Part shown: piece after piece, positions 17,836 to 25,393 of the stretch
Numbering within the stretch: position 1 is the stretch's first letter
Layout of the letters: the number at the start of each line of letters is the position of its first letter
Assembly: GCF_009900715.1 (NCBI RefSeq)
Contig: NZ_JAAAJC010000002.1
Span: 186,001 to 250,000, forward strand
Reading direction: 5' to 3'
Source: Halococcus salsus
GTDB taxonomy: Archaea; Halobacteriota; Halobacteria; Halobacteriales; Halococcaceae
DNA length: 64,000 nucleotides
Notes under the pieces: model-generated
Told to the model about the DNA's origin: nothing
Databases searched by the model: none
What the model saw: the letters and a program-made list of their open reading frames with translations, nothing else
Position numbers and translations under genes: made by a program

Positions 17836-18231
17836 ATGGACGACGAGGATCTCCTGGCCGCCGCCCGCGAGGCGACCGCGAACGCCCACGTCCCCTACTC
17901 CGAGTATCGGGTCGGGGCGGCGCTCGAAGCGGCGGACGGCACCGTGTTCACGGGCTGCAACATCGAGAACGCCAACTACTCCAACAGCCTCCACGCCGAG
18001 GAAGTGGCACTCTCGGAGGCGGTCAAGACCGGCCACCGCGAGTTCACGGGGATCGCGGTGACCTCCTCCGAGCGCGACGGCGTACTCCCCTGCGGGATGT
18101 GCCGCCAGACCCTCTCGGAGTTCTGTGAGGACGACTTCCGGGTGGTCTGTGACGAGGCCGAGGGCGTCGTCGAGTACGAACTCGGCGACCTCCTGCCCGA
18201 CGCCATCTCGGCGGACACCCTCGGAAAGTGA
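17836..18231 (+). CDS. cdd: Cytidine deaminase
   Basis: 131 residues, the size of homotetrameric cytidine deaminases. It hydrolyses cytidine or deoxycytidine to the uridine compound in pyrimidine salvage. The zinc site is LHAEEVAL with His and the proton-shuttling Glu, and PCGMCRQ with two cysteines. The first ligand is His rather than the Cys usual in tetrameric enzymes (CAE), a minor variation. Uridine phosphorylase lies 965 bases further on in the same direction, with an Mrr-like gene on the other strand between them, so salvage genes are grouped but interrupted. Confidence 0.95.
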   Translation: MDDEDLLAAAREATANAHVPYSEYRVGAALEAADGTVFTGCNIENANYSNSLHAEEVALSEAVKTGHREFTGIAVTSSERDGVLPCGMCRQTLSEFCEDDFRVVCDEAEGVVEYELGDLLPDAISADTLGK

Positions 18232-18267
18232 AAAGCGGAGAGGGACGCAACCGCCAAGAACGGATTT

Positions 18268-19089
18268 CTATGGTGTGAGCGACCGGCGTCGACGATAAAA
18301 GTACACGGGGAGAGTGATGTAGAAGACGAACAAACCCAGGAGATACATCCACGCCGTTGGGTTCCATGAGCTATGGCGGCGGACGTGTCTGATATCGAAA
18401 TAGAGTGAAACTCCAACGACTACAAGAGCGACAGCCCAAACAAGTGAGAGTACACCGCCAAGGGCTTCGAGCACGCCAATACCGGAATTGAGCAACAATC
18501 CGTCTATCAAGAAAACGACGACCGCAACTCCGCTACTCTTGAGTAAGGTTTGATACCAGTTCCGACCGCTCCCGATCCGGGAAAGGAGACCCTGGTTCTC
18601 CTTTACGGAAGGAGTACTTCCCCGCGGAGGTGTGTGTTGTGGTCGGACCTGGGACTGCGACCCTTCCGACGCATCGATATCGTACTGAGTAAGAAGGTTT
18701 TCAGCCTGCAAGTTATCGACCATTGAGACGAGTCCGTCGCCATCGACCAGCTTGACGTTCAACTCGTCCGCTCGTTGCTCTGCTGCCCGCGTGAATTGGT
18801 TTGTCGTCACAACGACGACCGAATCCACATTTGGTTGTTGGTGCCTCAAACTCGCATACTGTTGAATGGCAGGCCCACCAACGGTGGTATTCGGTCCATA
18901 TCGTTTCGCTTGGATTAGTTTCTTTTGTGGATACGGATCCGATTTCGTTGCAACAACGTCGATTCCAGCATCAGCAGAGGCTTGGGAGACCTCACACGTC
19001 CAACCCATCCGCTCCCACAGATCACCAACGAAATGTTCGAAATCGTAATCATCCATTTGTTGAAGACGACTCTTGACAGTAGCTTGCAT
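18268..19089 (-). CDS. Mrr-like restriction endonuclease with C-terminal membrane segments
   Basis: 273 residues. The N-terminal half is an Mrr-type PD-(D/E)xK nuclease domain: DAGIDVVATK (catalytic Asp) and LIQAKRYGPN (the QAK of the active site), then AIQQYASLRHQ and VVTTNQFTRAA. The C-terminal part has about three hydrophobic segments (GVAVVVFLIDGLLL, VLSLVWAVALVVVGV, WMYLLGLFVFYITL), so the nuclease is probably tethered to the membrane. A TATA box (TTTATA, 19119-19124) lies about 30 bases before the ATG, supporting this start over 19128. Base composition is clearly more AT-rich than the flanking genes, suggesting lateral acquisition. A role in defence against modified foreign DNA is inferred from the family. 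Confidence 0.85.
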   Translation of the reverse strand: MQATVKSRLQQMDDYDFEHFVGDLWERMGWTCEVSQASADAGIDVVATKSDPYPQKKLIQAKRYGPNTTVGGPAIQQYASLRHQQPNVDSVVVVTTNQFTRAAEQRADELNVKLVDGDGLVSMVDNLQAENLLTQYDIDASEGSQSQVRPQHTPPRGSTPSVKENQGLLSRIGSGRNWYQTLLKSSGVAVVVFLIDGLLLNSGIGVLEALGGVLSLVWAVALVVVGVSLYFDIRHVRRHSSWNPTAWMYLLGLFVFYITLPVYFYRRRRSLTP

Positions 19090-19118
19090 CGAATAGGATC
19101 GATCACGAAAACCAACAC

Positions 19119-19124
19119 TATAAA
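19119..19124 (-). promoter_or_regulatory. TATA box of the Mrr-like gene
   Basis: Minus-strand TTTATA about 30 bases before the ATG at 19089. It decides the start codon of the nuclease. Confidence 0.55.
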
Positions 19125-19164
19125 TCAACCCCTTAGGTGAACTCTCCAGAACGGAAAGCCACGA

Positions 19165-19171
19165 CTTATTT
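19165..19171 (+). promoter_or_regulatory. TATA box of the uridine phosphorylase gene
   Basis: CTTATTT centred about 28 bases before the ATG at 19196; leaderless layout. Confidence 0.5.
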
Positions 19172-19195
19172 GCTGGAGGTCGGTGAAATCAGGCT

Positions 19196-20029
19196 ATGAC
19201 TGGCGACAGCGAGGACCCGAACGACGAGGTCCAGTACCACCTCGCGGTGGGGCCCGACGACGTCGCGGGAACCGTGCTCGTTCCGGGCGATCCTGAGAGA
19301 GTCGAGAAGATAGTCGACCTGTGGGACGAGTTCGAGCTGGTGGCCGAACACCGGGAGTTCCGGACCGCGACGGGTGCGCATCGCGGGACGCCGATCTCGA
19401 CCACCTCCACGGGGATCGGCAGTCCGTCGGCGGCCATCGCACTCGAAGAGCTGGCGCGGGTGGGCTGTGAGACGTTCATCCGGGTGGGATCGTGCGGCGC
19501 GATCCAGCCCGGCATGGACGTGGGCGACCTCGTCATCACGACCGGAGCCGTCCGACAGGAGGGCACCAGCGACGAGTACGTTCGCGAGGACTACCCCGCG
19601 ACCGCCGACGACCGGGTAGTGGCGGCGCTGGTGGCGGCCGCCGAGGAGCTCGGCTACGACTACCACGTCGGCGTCACCGCGAGCACCGATAGCTTCTATC
19701 CCGGTCAGGGCCGGCCGGGCTTCGAGGGGTTCGAAGCCGCTGGGAGCGACGACCTAGTCGACGACCTCCGCGAGGCGGGCGTGTTGAACATCGAGATGGA
19801 GGCGAGCTCGATCCTGACCCTCGCGGGCCTCTACGGGCTCCGAGCGGGTGCGGTCTGTACGGTCTACGCCAACCGCGTCACCGGCGAGTTCCGGACCGAG
19901 GGCGAGTCCCGGGCGGCCGAGACCGCGAGCCTCGCGGCGACCTACCTCGAACGGATGGACGAACGGGCGCGCGAGGCCGGGGCCGACCGCTGGCATCCGG
20001 GGCTCGGCCTCGGCGACGCCACCGAGTGA
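19196..20029 (+). CDS. udp: Uridine phosphorylase (nucleoside phosphorylase family)
   Basis: 277 residues. It phosphorolyses uridine to uracil and ribose 1-phosphate. Family motifs are LVPGDPERVEKIVDLWDEFE at the phosphate site, STGIGSPSAAIALEEL, FIRVGSCGAI (phosphate-binding Arg) and the nucleoside-binding NIEMEASSILTLAGL. The segment VTASTDSFYPGQGRPGF is typical of the uridine rather than the purine branch. It has its own promoter. Functionally it pairs with cytidine deaminase upstream, and haloarchaeal nucleoside degradation passes ribose 1-phosphate onward. Confidence 0.9.
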   Translation: MTGDSEDPNDEVQYHLAVGPDDVAGTVLVPGDPERVEKIVDLWDEFELVAEHREFRTATGAHRGTPISTTSTGIGSPSAAIALEELARVGCETFIRVGSCGAIQPGMDVGDLVITTGAVRQEGTSDEYVREDYPATADDRVVAALVAAAEELGYDYHVGVTASTDSFYPGQGRPGFEGFEAAGSDDLVDDLREAGVLNIEMEASSILTLAGLYGLRAGAVCTVYANRVTGEFRTEGESRAAETASLAATYLERMDERAREAGADRWHPGLGLGDATE

Positions 20030-20106
20030 GTCGGGTGAAGAGCGGCCGTGACACGCCGTAGAGCCGGGCGGGAAACGTTTTTCCTCGTCGCAACCCAGCG
20101 ATCGAT

Positions 20107-20760
20107 GTGGCGTCCCCGTTCGAGATCCTTGGCCTCGACCCCGATGCCGACGAGCCGGCGGTCCGCCGGGCCTACCGCGAGCGCGTCTTCGAGGCCCACC
20201 CGGACCACGGCGGGTCGGCCGCCGAGTTCCGCCGGGTGAAGACCGCCTACGAACGGCTCTTGAGCGGCGAGTCGGTCGAGGCCGAGCCGGCGATCGCGGA
20301 CGCCCCCGCCGACGAACCCACCGCCACGGAGCCGGAGAAGGTCCGGGTCGAATACCTCAACTACGCGGTGCTCGACGACCACGGCTGGGGGATCGACGAC
20401 CCGGACCTGTTCGAGACCGCCGCGGCGGCGGACCTCGCGGACGCCGACCACGGCGAGTTCCTGGTCCACCCCCGCGAGTCGCTGCTCGAAGCCGCCGAGA
20501 ACCGCGGCTACGCCTGGCCCTACGCCTGCCGAGGTGGGGCGTGTGCGAACTGCGCGGTCGCACTGCTGGAAGGGGAGCTGGAGATGCCGAACGACACCGT
20601 GTTGCCTCCGGAGATGAAATCACGGGGGATCCGGCTCTCGTGTAACGGCATCCCGGTCTCCGACGAACTCAAGGTGCTCTACAACATCAAACACCTCCCC
20701 GCGCTCGAAGAGCTCCGCCTCCCGCCCCGGCCGTTCGAGCAGGCCTACGCAAGTGACTGA
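20107..20760 (+). CDS. J-domain/[2Fe-2S] ferredoxin fusion
   Basis: 217 residues with two modules. Residues about 4-60 form a DnaJ J-domain: FEILGLDPDADEPAVRRAYR with the HPD tripeptide in EAHPDHGG. Residues about 80-205 form a plant-type [2Fe-2S] ferredoxin with cysteines in YACRGGACANCAVAL and a fourth in RLSCNGIP. It carries the acidic stretch typical of haloarchaeal ferredoxins. The start is GTG at 20107, 27 bases after a TATA-like CGTTTTT; the ATG two bases earlier is out of frame. The J-domain may recruit DnaK to help maturation, or couple redox state to chaperone action; both are inference. Confidence 0.9.
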   Translation: MASPFEILGLDPDADEPAVRRAYRERVFEAHPDHGGSAAEFRRVKTAYERLLSGESVEAEPAIADAPADEPTATEPEKVRVEYLNYAVLDDHGWGIDDPDLFETAAAADLADADHGEFLVHPRESLLEAAENRGYAWPYACRGGACANCAVALLEGELEMPNDTVLPPEMKSRGIRLSCNGIPVSDELKVLYNIKHLPALEELRLPPRPFEQAYASD

Positions 20761-20871
20761 CCCCGGAGATGTCAACGATCGATCGATGGGGAATTCCGCC
20801 GCCGTCGCTCGATTCGCGGGCCGAAACCGACGATCCAAAGTGTTGATGATGGTCGGGAAGCAAGCGGGCGC

Positions 20872-21546
20872 ATGAAGCGTCGAACGTTCCTGAAAGCGAC
20901 GAGTATCTCGACGGTCGCGGGGATGACGGCCCTCGCGGGTTGTTCGAGCGGGAGCAACGAGAGCGGGAACGGCAGCGGTGCCAACGGGAGCGGCGAGGGA
21001 ACGAGCGGCGGCACGGGAACGAGCGGCGGTGCGAGCACGACCCAGTCGGGCGGGGGCACCGCGATGACCTCCTCGGGGACCAACGGCTCGACCACGGGCG
21101 CGAACGGCACCGCGGCGACGAGCGGCGGCGGGGGCGGAACGGAGACCGTCGGGATGTACACCGACGGGAGTACGTACTACTTCGACCCGATCGGGCTGTT
21201 CGTCGAACCCGGCACCACCGTCGACTTCGTGATCGAGTCCGGGGCGCACTCCGCGACCTCCTACACGACCGACAACCCGTCGGTGAGCGAACGCCGTATC
21301 CCAGAGGGCGCGGAGTCGTGGGACAGCGGCACCATCAGCGGCAGTGACAGCTTCGAGTACACCTTCGAGACCGAGGGCACCTACGACTACTACTGCATCC
21401 CGCACAAGACGCTCGGGATGGTCGGTCGGGTCGTCTGTGGGAGCCCCGGTGGCCCCGCCGAGGGCAGCATGCCCCCGGACGGCGACGTCCCGGAGAGTTC
21501 GGCGATCGTCGAGCAGGGTTCGATCGCCTTCAGCGACTTCAGCTGA
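20872..21546 (+). CDS. Halocyanin (blue copper lipoprotein)
   Basis: 224 residues. A Tat-type lipoprotein signal (MKRRTFLKATSISTV, lipobox LAGC at about residues 21-24) precedes an 80-residue Gly/Ser/Thr/Asn linker, then a cupredoxin domain. Copper ligands are the His in SGAHSATSYT and the Cys, His and Met in YYCIPHKTLGM. Halocyanins are membrane-anchored peripheral electron carriers, probably feeding a terminal oxidase; oxidase genes occur at 47-51 kb. The linker contains several N-x-S/T sequons that may be glycosylated. Confidence 0.93.
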   Translation: MKRRTFLKATSISTVAGMTALAGCSSGSNESGNGSGANGSGEGTSGGTGTSGGASTTQSGGGTAMTSSGTNGSTTGANGTAATSGGGGGTETVGMYTDGSTYYFDPIGLFVEPGTTVDFVIESGAHSATSYTTDNPSVSERRIPEGAESWDSGTISGSDSFEYTFETEGTYDYYCIPHKTLGMVGRVVCGSPGGPAEGSMPPDGDVPESSAIVEQGSIAFSDFS

Positions 21547-21629
21547 CGACGTAGCCATCGGTCGAACCGGCGGCGGGTGCCGCCGCGGAACCACCGGAAG
21601 TTATCCCATCTCCACGTGAGAATCGAAGG

Positions 21630-22121
21630 ATGAGCGAGAGCGCCCCGTCGGGGTCGATGGAGTCGCTCGATCCGCGCGCCAGAACCGTCTGGGTCGTCTT
21701 CGAACTCGTGGTAGGGGCCGTCGTCGGGCTCGGCGGCACGTGGCTTGTCGACCGGTTCGTTTTCGCGCTCGCGTTCTGGGTCGGACCGGCGGCGGCGGTC
21801 GTGCTCGCGCTTGCCGGCGCTGGGTACGCCCTGCTTCGCTACCGTATCTGGCGCTTCGAAGTCCAAGAGGACGCGATCTACCTCGAACGTGGGGTCTTCA
21901 CCCGGGTCGAGTCGGTGGTGCCGTTCGTCCGGATACAGAACGTCGACACCCAGCGCGGTCCGGTCGAACGTCTCGCGGGGCTGTCGAGCGTCGTGGTCTA
22001 CACGGCGGGCACGCGCGGTGCGGACGCCACCCTCCCCGGTCTCGCGCCCGAGCGGGCGACGGCGCTCCGCGAGGAGCTGCGCGAACTCGCCGTCGAGAGC
22101 GAGTACGAGGACGCGTTATGA
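21630..22121 (+). CDS. Bacterial PH-domain membrane protein, small partner
   Basis: 163 residues with two closely spaced hydrophobic segments (about 27-48 and 53-70) followed by a bacterial PH (DUF304/bPH2) domain: YLERGVFTRVESVVPFVRIQNVDTQRGPVER is split here as the core, of which VVPFVRIQNVDTQ is the diagnostic strand. A TATA-like GTTATCC lies 27 bases before the start. The stop overlaps the start of the larger bPH gene by four bases, so both are made together. The family, YdbS/YdbT-like in bacteria, has no settled function in archaea. Confidence 0.85.
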   Translation: MSESAPSGSMESLDPRARTVWVVFELVVGAVVGLGGTWLVDRFVFALAFWVGPAAAVVLALAGAGYALLRYRIWRFEVQEDAIYLERGVFTRVESVVPFVRIQNVDTQRGPVERLAGLSSVVVYTAGTRGADATLPGLAPERATALREELRELAVESEYEDAL

Positions 22122-23638
22122 GGCTCCACCGGCTGTCGGCCCCGCTGCGCGCGGCGTCCGACCTCGAGATCGGACAGGTCCTGCTGCTCGGCGGCGGCGG
22201 TGCGGTCGTCGGCAGCGAGGGCGGGATGGGGGGCGGCATCGTCACCGGGCTCGCCATCGTCCTCGTGCTGTTCGTCGTCCAACTGGGGTGGGAGATACTC
22301 TACGTCCAGCGGTTCGCCTACCGGCTCACCGACGACAGCCTCGACATCGACTCCGGGGTGCTCTCGCGACGCGAACGGTCCATCCCGATCCGGCGGGTCC
22401 AGAACGTCGACATCACCCGGGACCCGTTCGCGCGGCTCGCGGGGCTCGCGGCGGTGGCGTTCGAGACCGCCGGCGGGGGCGACGACGCCGAGGGTGAGAT
22501 CCGCTACGTCACCACGACGGAGGCCGAACGCCTCCGGAACGAGATCCAGCGGCTGAAGCGCGCGAACACCGGGAGCGGGTCGGGCGAAACGACCGATTCG
22601 ATCGACGAGAACCGGACGGAAACGACGGACGAGGACCGAGAGGAACTGTTCGTCCTCTCGACCCGCGACCTCCTGGCGGCGAGCGCTCTCTCGCTCGACC
22701 TCAGACCGCTCCTGCCGGTGGCGCTGCTGGTCTTCGAGGGGACGCGGTATCTCCCGAACGGGTTCGCGAGCGCCGTGGTCGGCAGCCCGAGGCTCGGCGT
22801 GGTGCTGACCGCCGTCGGGTCGTTCCTCGCGGGCGCGGCCGTGACCTTCGCCCGGTTCTACGGGTTCCGGCTCTGGCGGTCGGGCGACGAACTCCGCTAC
22901 GAACGCGGGCTGGTGAGCCGGTACACGGGGTCGATACCGTTCGAGAAGATCCAGCACCTCGTCGTGAGCGAGAACGTCCTCTTGCGCCGGTTCGGCTACG
23001 CGGCGCTCGACGTCGAGACCGCGGGCTACGGGAGCCAGAGCGCGGCCACCCGGGGCTCGGAGTCGGTCGTCCCGTTCGCCGAGCGCGGGGCGGTGCTGGC
23101 GCTCGCGCGCTCGATAGACGGGTTCGAGTTCGACACACCGACCTTCTCCCGACCGCCGAAGCGTGCCCGACGGCGCTACGCCGGCCGGTACGCCATCGCA
23201 GTCCTACTGGTGACCGGCGGGCTGTTCGTCGCGAACCGACTGTTCAATTTCGACCCCCTCCAGTGGTGGTTCGCACCGCTCGCGCTCCTGATCGCCGCGC
23301 CGTTCGCGGCCCACTACACCTGGCTCCATCGCGGCGTGGCGACCGACGAGGGGTTCGTGCTGACCCGCAACGGCTTCTGGCGACGGACCACCGAGGTGGT
23401 CCCCTATTACCGCGTTCAGACCGTGAACGAGGACCATACGCTCTTCCAGCGCCGGTGGGACCTCGCCACGGTCGTGGTCGACACCGCGGGGACGGGGAGC
23501 CTGGGTCGCGAGGGCGCACGCGCCGTGGATTTCGACCGTCACGAGGCCGACGCGCTTCGTGAGACCGTCCGACAGCGGCTTCGACGAAGCGTGATCGAGC
23601 GCCGGGTGGAGCGCCGCCGCCGGTCCAGCGGCTCGTGA
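22118..23638 (+). CDS. Multi-repeat bacterial PH-domain membrane protein
   Basis: 506 residues, the large partner of the preceding gene (YdbT-like). It has three bPH units, each beginning after a hydrophobic pair: IDSGVLSRRERSIPIRRVQN, YERGLVSRYTGSIPFEKIQ and LTRNGFWRRTTEVVPYYRVQ. An acidic, low-complexity spacer (about residues 140-185) separates the first from the rest. The start is the ATG at 22118 in the ATGA overlap. The pair is common in Gram-positive bacteria and haloarchaea, always at the membrane; its role is unknown. Confidence 0.87.
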   Translation: MRLHRLSAPLRAASDLEIGQVLLLGGGGAVVGSEGGMGGGIVTGLAIVLVLFVVQLGWEILYVQRFAYRLTDDSLDIDSGVLSRRERSIPIRRVQNVDITRDPFARLAGLAAVAFETAGGGDDAEGEIRYVTTTEAERLRNEIQRLKRANTGSGSGETTDSIDENRTETTDEDREELFVLSTRDLLAASALSLDLRPLLPVALLVFEGTRYLPNGFASAVVGSPRLGVVLTAVGSFLAGAAVTFARFYGFRLWRSGDELRYERGLVSRYTGSIPFEKIQHLVVSENVLLRRFGYAALDVETAGYGSQSAATRGSESVVPFAERGAVLALARSIDGFEFDTPTFSRPPKRARRRYAGRYAIAVLLVTGGLFVANRLFNFDPLQWWFAPLALLIAAPFAAHYTWLHRGVATDEGFVLTRNGFWRRTTEVVPYYRVQTVNEDHTLFQRRWDLATVVVDTAGTGSLGREGARAVDFDRHEADALRETVRQRLRRSVIERRVERRRRSSGS

Positions 23639-23745
23639 CGACCCGGTGCGAACGGCTGGCCGCGGAGACGACGGGTGCTCGTATCGGAGAACCGGCATGT
23701 TGAAGGTGGTTCCGTCGGCACGAACGGTGAAATGAGGGAGCAGGC

Positions 23746-25335
23746 GTGAACACGCGGCGGGCGGTCGGCGGAGTCGTCGGGCTGGCGATCCTCTTGGGCG
23801 TGGCGTACGTGGTCAGACCCTGGCTCCAGTGGCTGGTCTACGGGCTCTACACGACGCCGATCGCGTGGGTGTTCGTTCCGGTCGGGCTCGCCGCCGTGGC
23901 CTACTTCGGGGTCTCGTTCGAGTCCCGCGGGGCGAACCGGCCGCTCGGGATCGCGCTCGGCCTCGTGGTCGTGGCGGTGATCGTGCTGACCTCGGTCGGC
24001 GGGCTCTACGCGCAGACGACGCTCGCCGACCGGACGATGGCCGGCGCGACGCCGACCCAGGGGCTCTCGCCCGCCGACGCCGACCACCCGCGGGTCGTCA
24101 CCCGGAACGTCTCGGACAACTACGCCGCCAACACCCTCCAGCTCTCGCGCTACCGGGTCTCGAACCCGGACGTCACCTTCCGGAACGGCACCCCGTACTG
24201 GTCGTACGCGCTCTCGCCCGACGGGGTCCGGAACCACTTCGCGCTGAAACAGGACGGGACGGTGCTCGTCAACATGAGCGCCCAGAACGCGAAGGTCGAG
24301 ACCGTCAGGGGCGAACTCGACGCGGGCATCGGCACCGCGTGGTACAACAACTACCGGTGGAGCGTGCTCAAACAGGGACAGTACCTCGTCGACTACGGCG
24401 ACCCGTTCATGGTTCCCCATCGGAACGAGTCGTACATCGCAGTACCGTACACCAAACCCAGCTTCCACGTTCGGGCGCTCCCGGTCCCGCTGCCCTACAC
24501 CGTGCCGGAGTGGGGTGGCGTGGCACTGGTCGCGCCGGACGGCAGCGTGACCGACCTCTCGCCCGCGGAAGCCCGGTCGAATCCCGTGCTTCGGGGGCAG
24601 AAGCTCGTCCCCTTCGACCTGACGCGTGAGCGGGTGACCGCCACGAAGTACCGCAACGGCATCCTCAACACCCTCCCCGTGGTCGGCTCACACACCGACG
24701 AGATCGAGGTGGCCGCCACGCCCGGCAGCGGCAACGAACAGCCGTATCTCGTGCCCACGGCGGACGGCACGAAGTACGTAGTCGCGGTCGAGCCGTTCGG
24801 GAACGCACAGGGTCTCCGGGAGGTCTGGGAGATCGACGGCCGGACCGGCGAGGCCTCGGTCTATCGCAGCCCCTCGGGCGAGTCGCTGTTCGGCCCTCGG
24901 AAGGCCGCCGACTACGTTCGCCAGGCGAGCCGGACCACCGACTGGAACCGGTTCTCCCCGGCCGAGCCGCTGCCGGTGGCGGTCGACGACCGGCTCTACT
25001 GGATGGTGAAGGTCGTCCCCGAGGGCGGGTCCGGGATCTCGTACGTGGCGTTCGTGAACGCCGAGTCCTCGAACGTACAGGAGACCGCCTCGACCGCCGC
25101 GGTCGAGGAGTTCCTCCGTGGGAATCGGTCGGCGGCGCAGTCGGTGCGCGATGGCGGGCCGAACGCCTCGACGGGCGGGCCGCGGAACGAAACGGTGGCC
25201 GGCGGAAACGTCAGTCTCGTTGTCGAGAAGCGCGCGCCGAACGGGTCGGTGGTGGCGACCATGACGGTCTACGAGAACGAGTCGGTCTCGATCGAACCCG
25301 CGCGGAACGGCACGAACGCGACTGCGACGGAATAG
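23746..25335 (+). CDS. Large membrane-anchored surface protein, unknown function
   Basis: 529 residues from a GTG start. Three hydrophobic segments lie in the first 90 residues (about 7-24, 37-57 and 66-86); the remaining 440 residues look extracytoplasmic. Twelve N-x-S/T sequons (for example NVSDN, NGTPY, NMSAQ, NESYI, NGTNAT) suggest heavy N-glycosylation. The central region contains WEIDGRTGEASVY and ALSPDGVRNHF, resembling beta-propeller or PQQ-like strands, but no clear repeat. I do not recognise a family. It is transcribed alone, 107 bases after the bPH pair. Confidence 0.7.
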   Translation: MNTRRAVGGVVGLAILLGVAYVVRPWLQWLVYGLYTTPIAWVFVPVGLAAVAYFGVSFESRGANRPLGIALGLVVVAVIVLTSVGGLYAQTTLADRTMAGATPTQGLSPADADHPRVVTRNVSDNYAANTLQLSRYRVSNPDVTFRNGTPYWSYALSPDGVRNHFALKQDGTVLVNMSAQNAKVETVRGELDAGIGTAWYNNYRWSVLKQGQYLVDYGDPFMVPHRNESYIAVPYTKPSFHVRALPVPLPYTVPEWGGVALVAPDGSVTDLSPAEARSNPVLRGQKLVPFDLTRERVTATKYRNGILNTLPVVGSHTDEIEVAATPGSGNEQPYLVPTADGTKYVVAVEPFGNAQGLREVWEIDGRTGEASVYRSPSGESLFGPRKAADYVRQASRTTDWNRFSPAEPLPVAVDDRLYWMVKVVPEGGSGISYVAFVNAESSNVQETASTAAVEEFLRGNRSAAQSVRDGGPNASTGGPRNETVAGGNVSLVVEKRAPNGSVVATMTVYENESVSIEPARNGTNATATE

Positions 25336-25393
25336 CGGTCGGACGGGCGACGGACGAAGGGCATTAAGCGACGGCCCGGCAAACCAGTTCATC

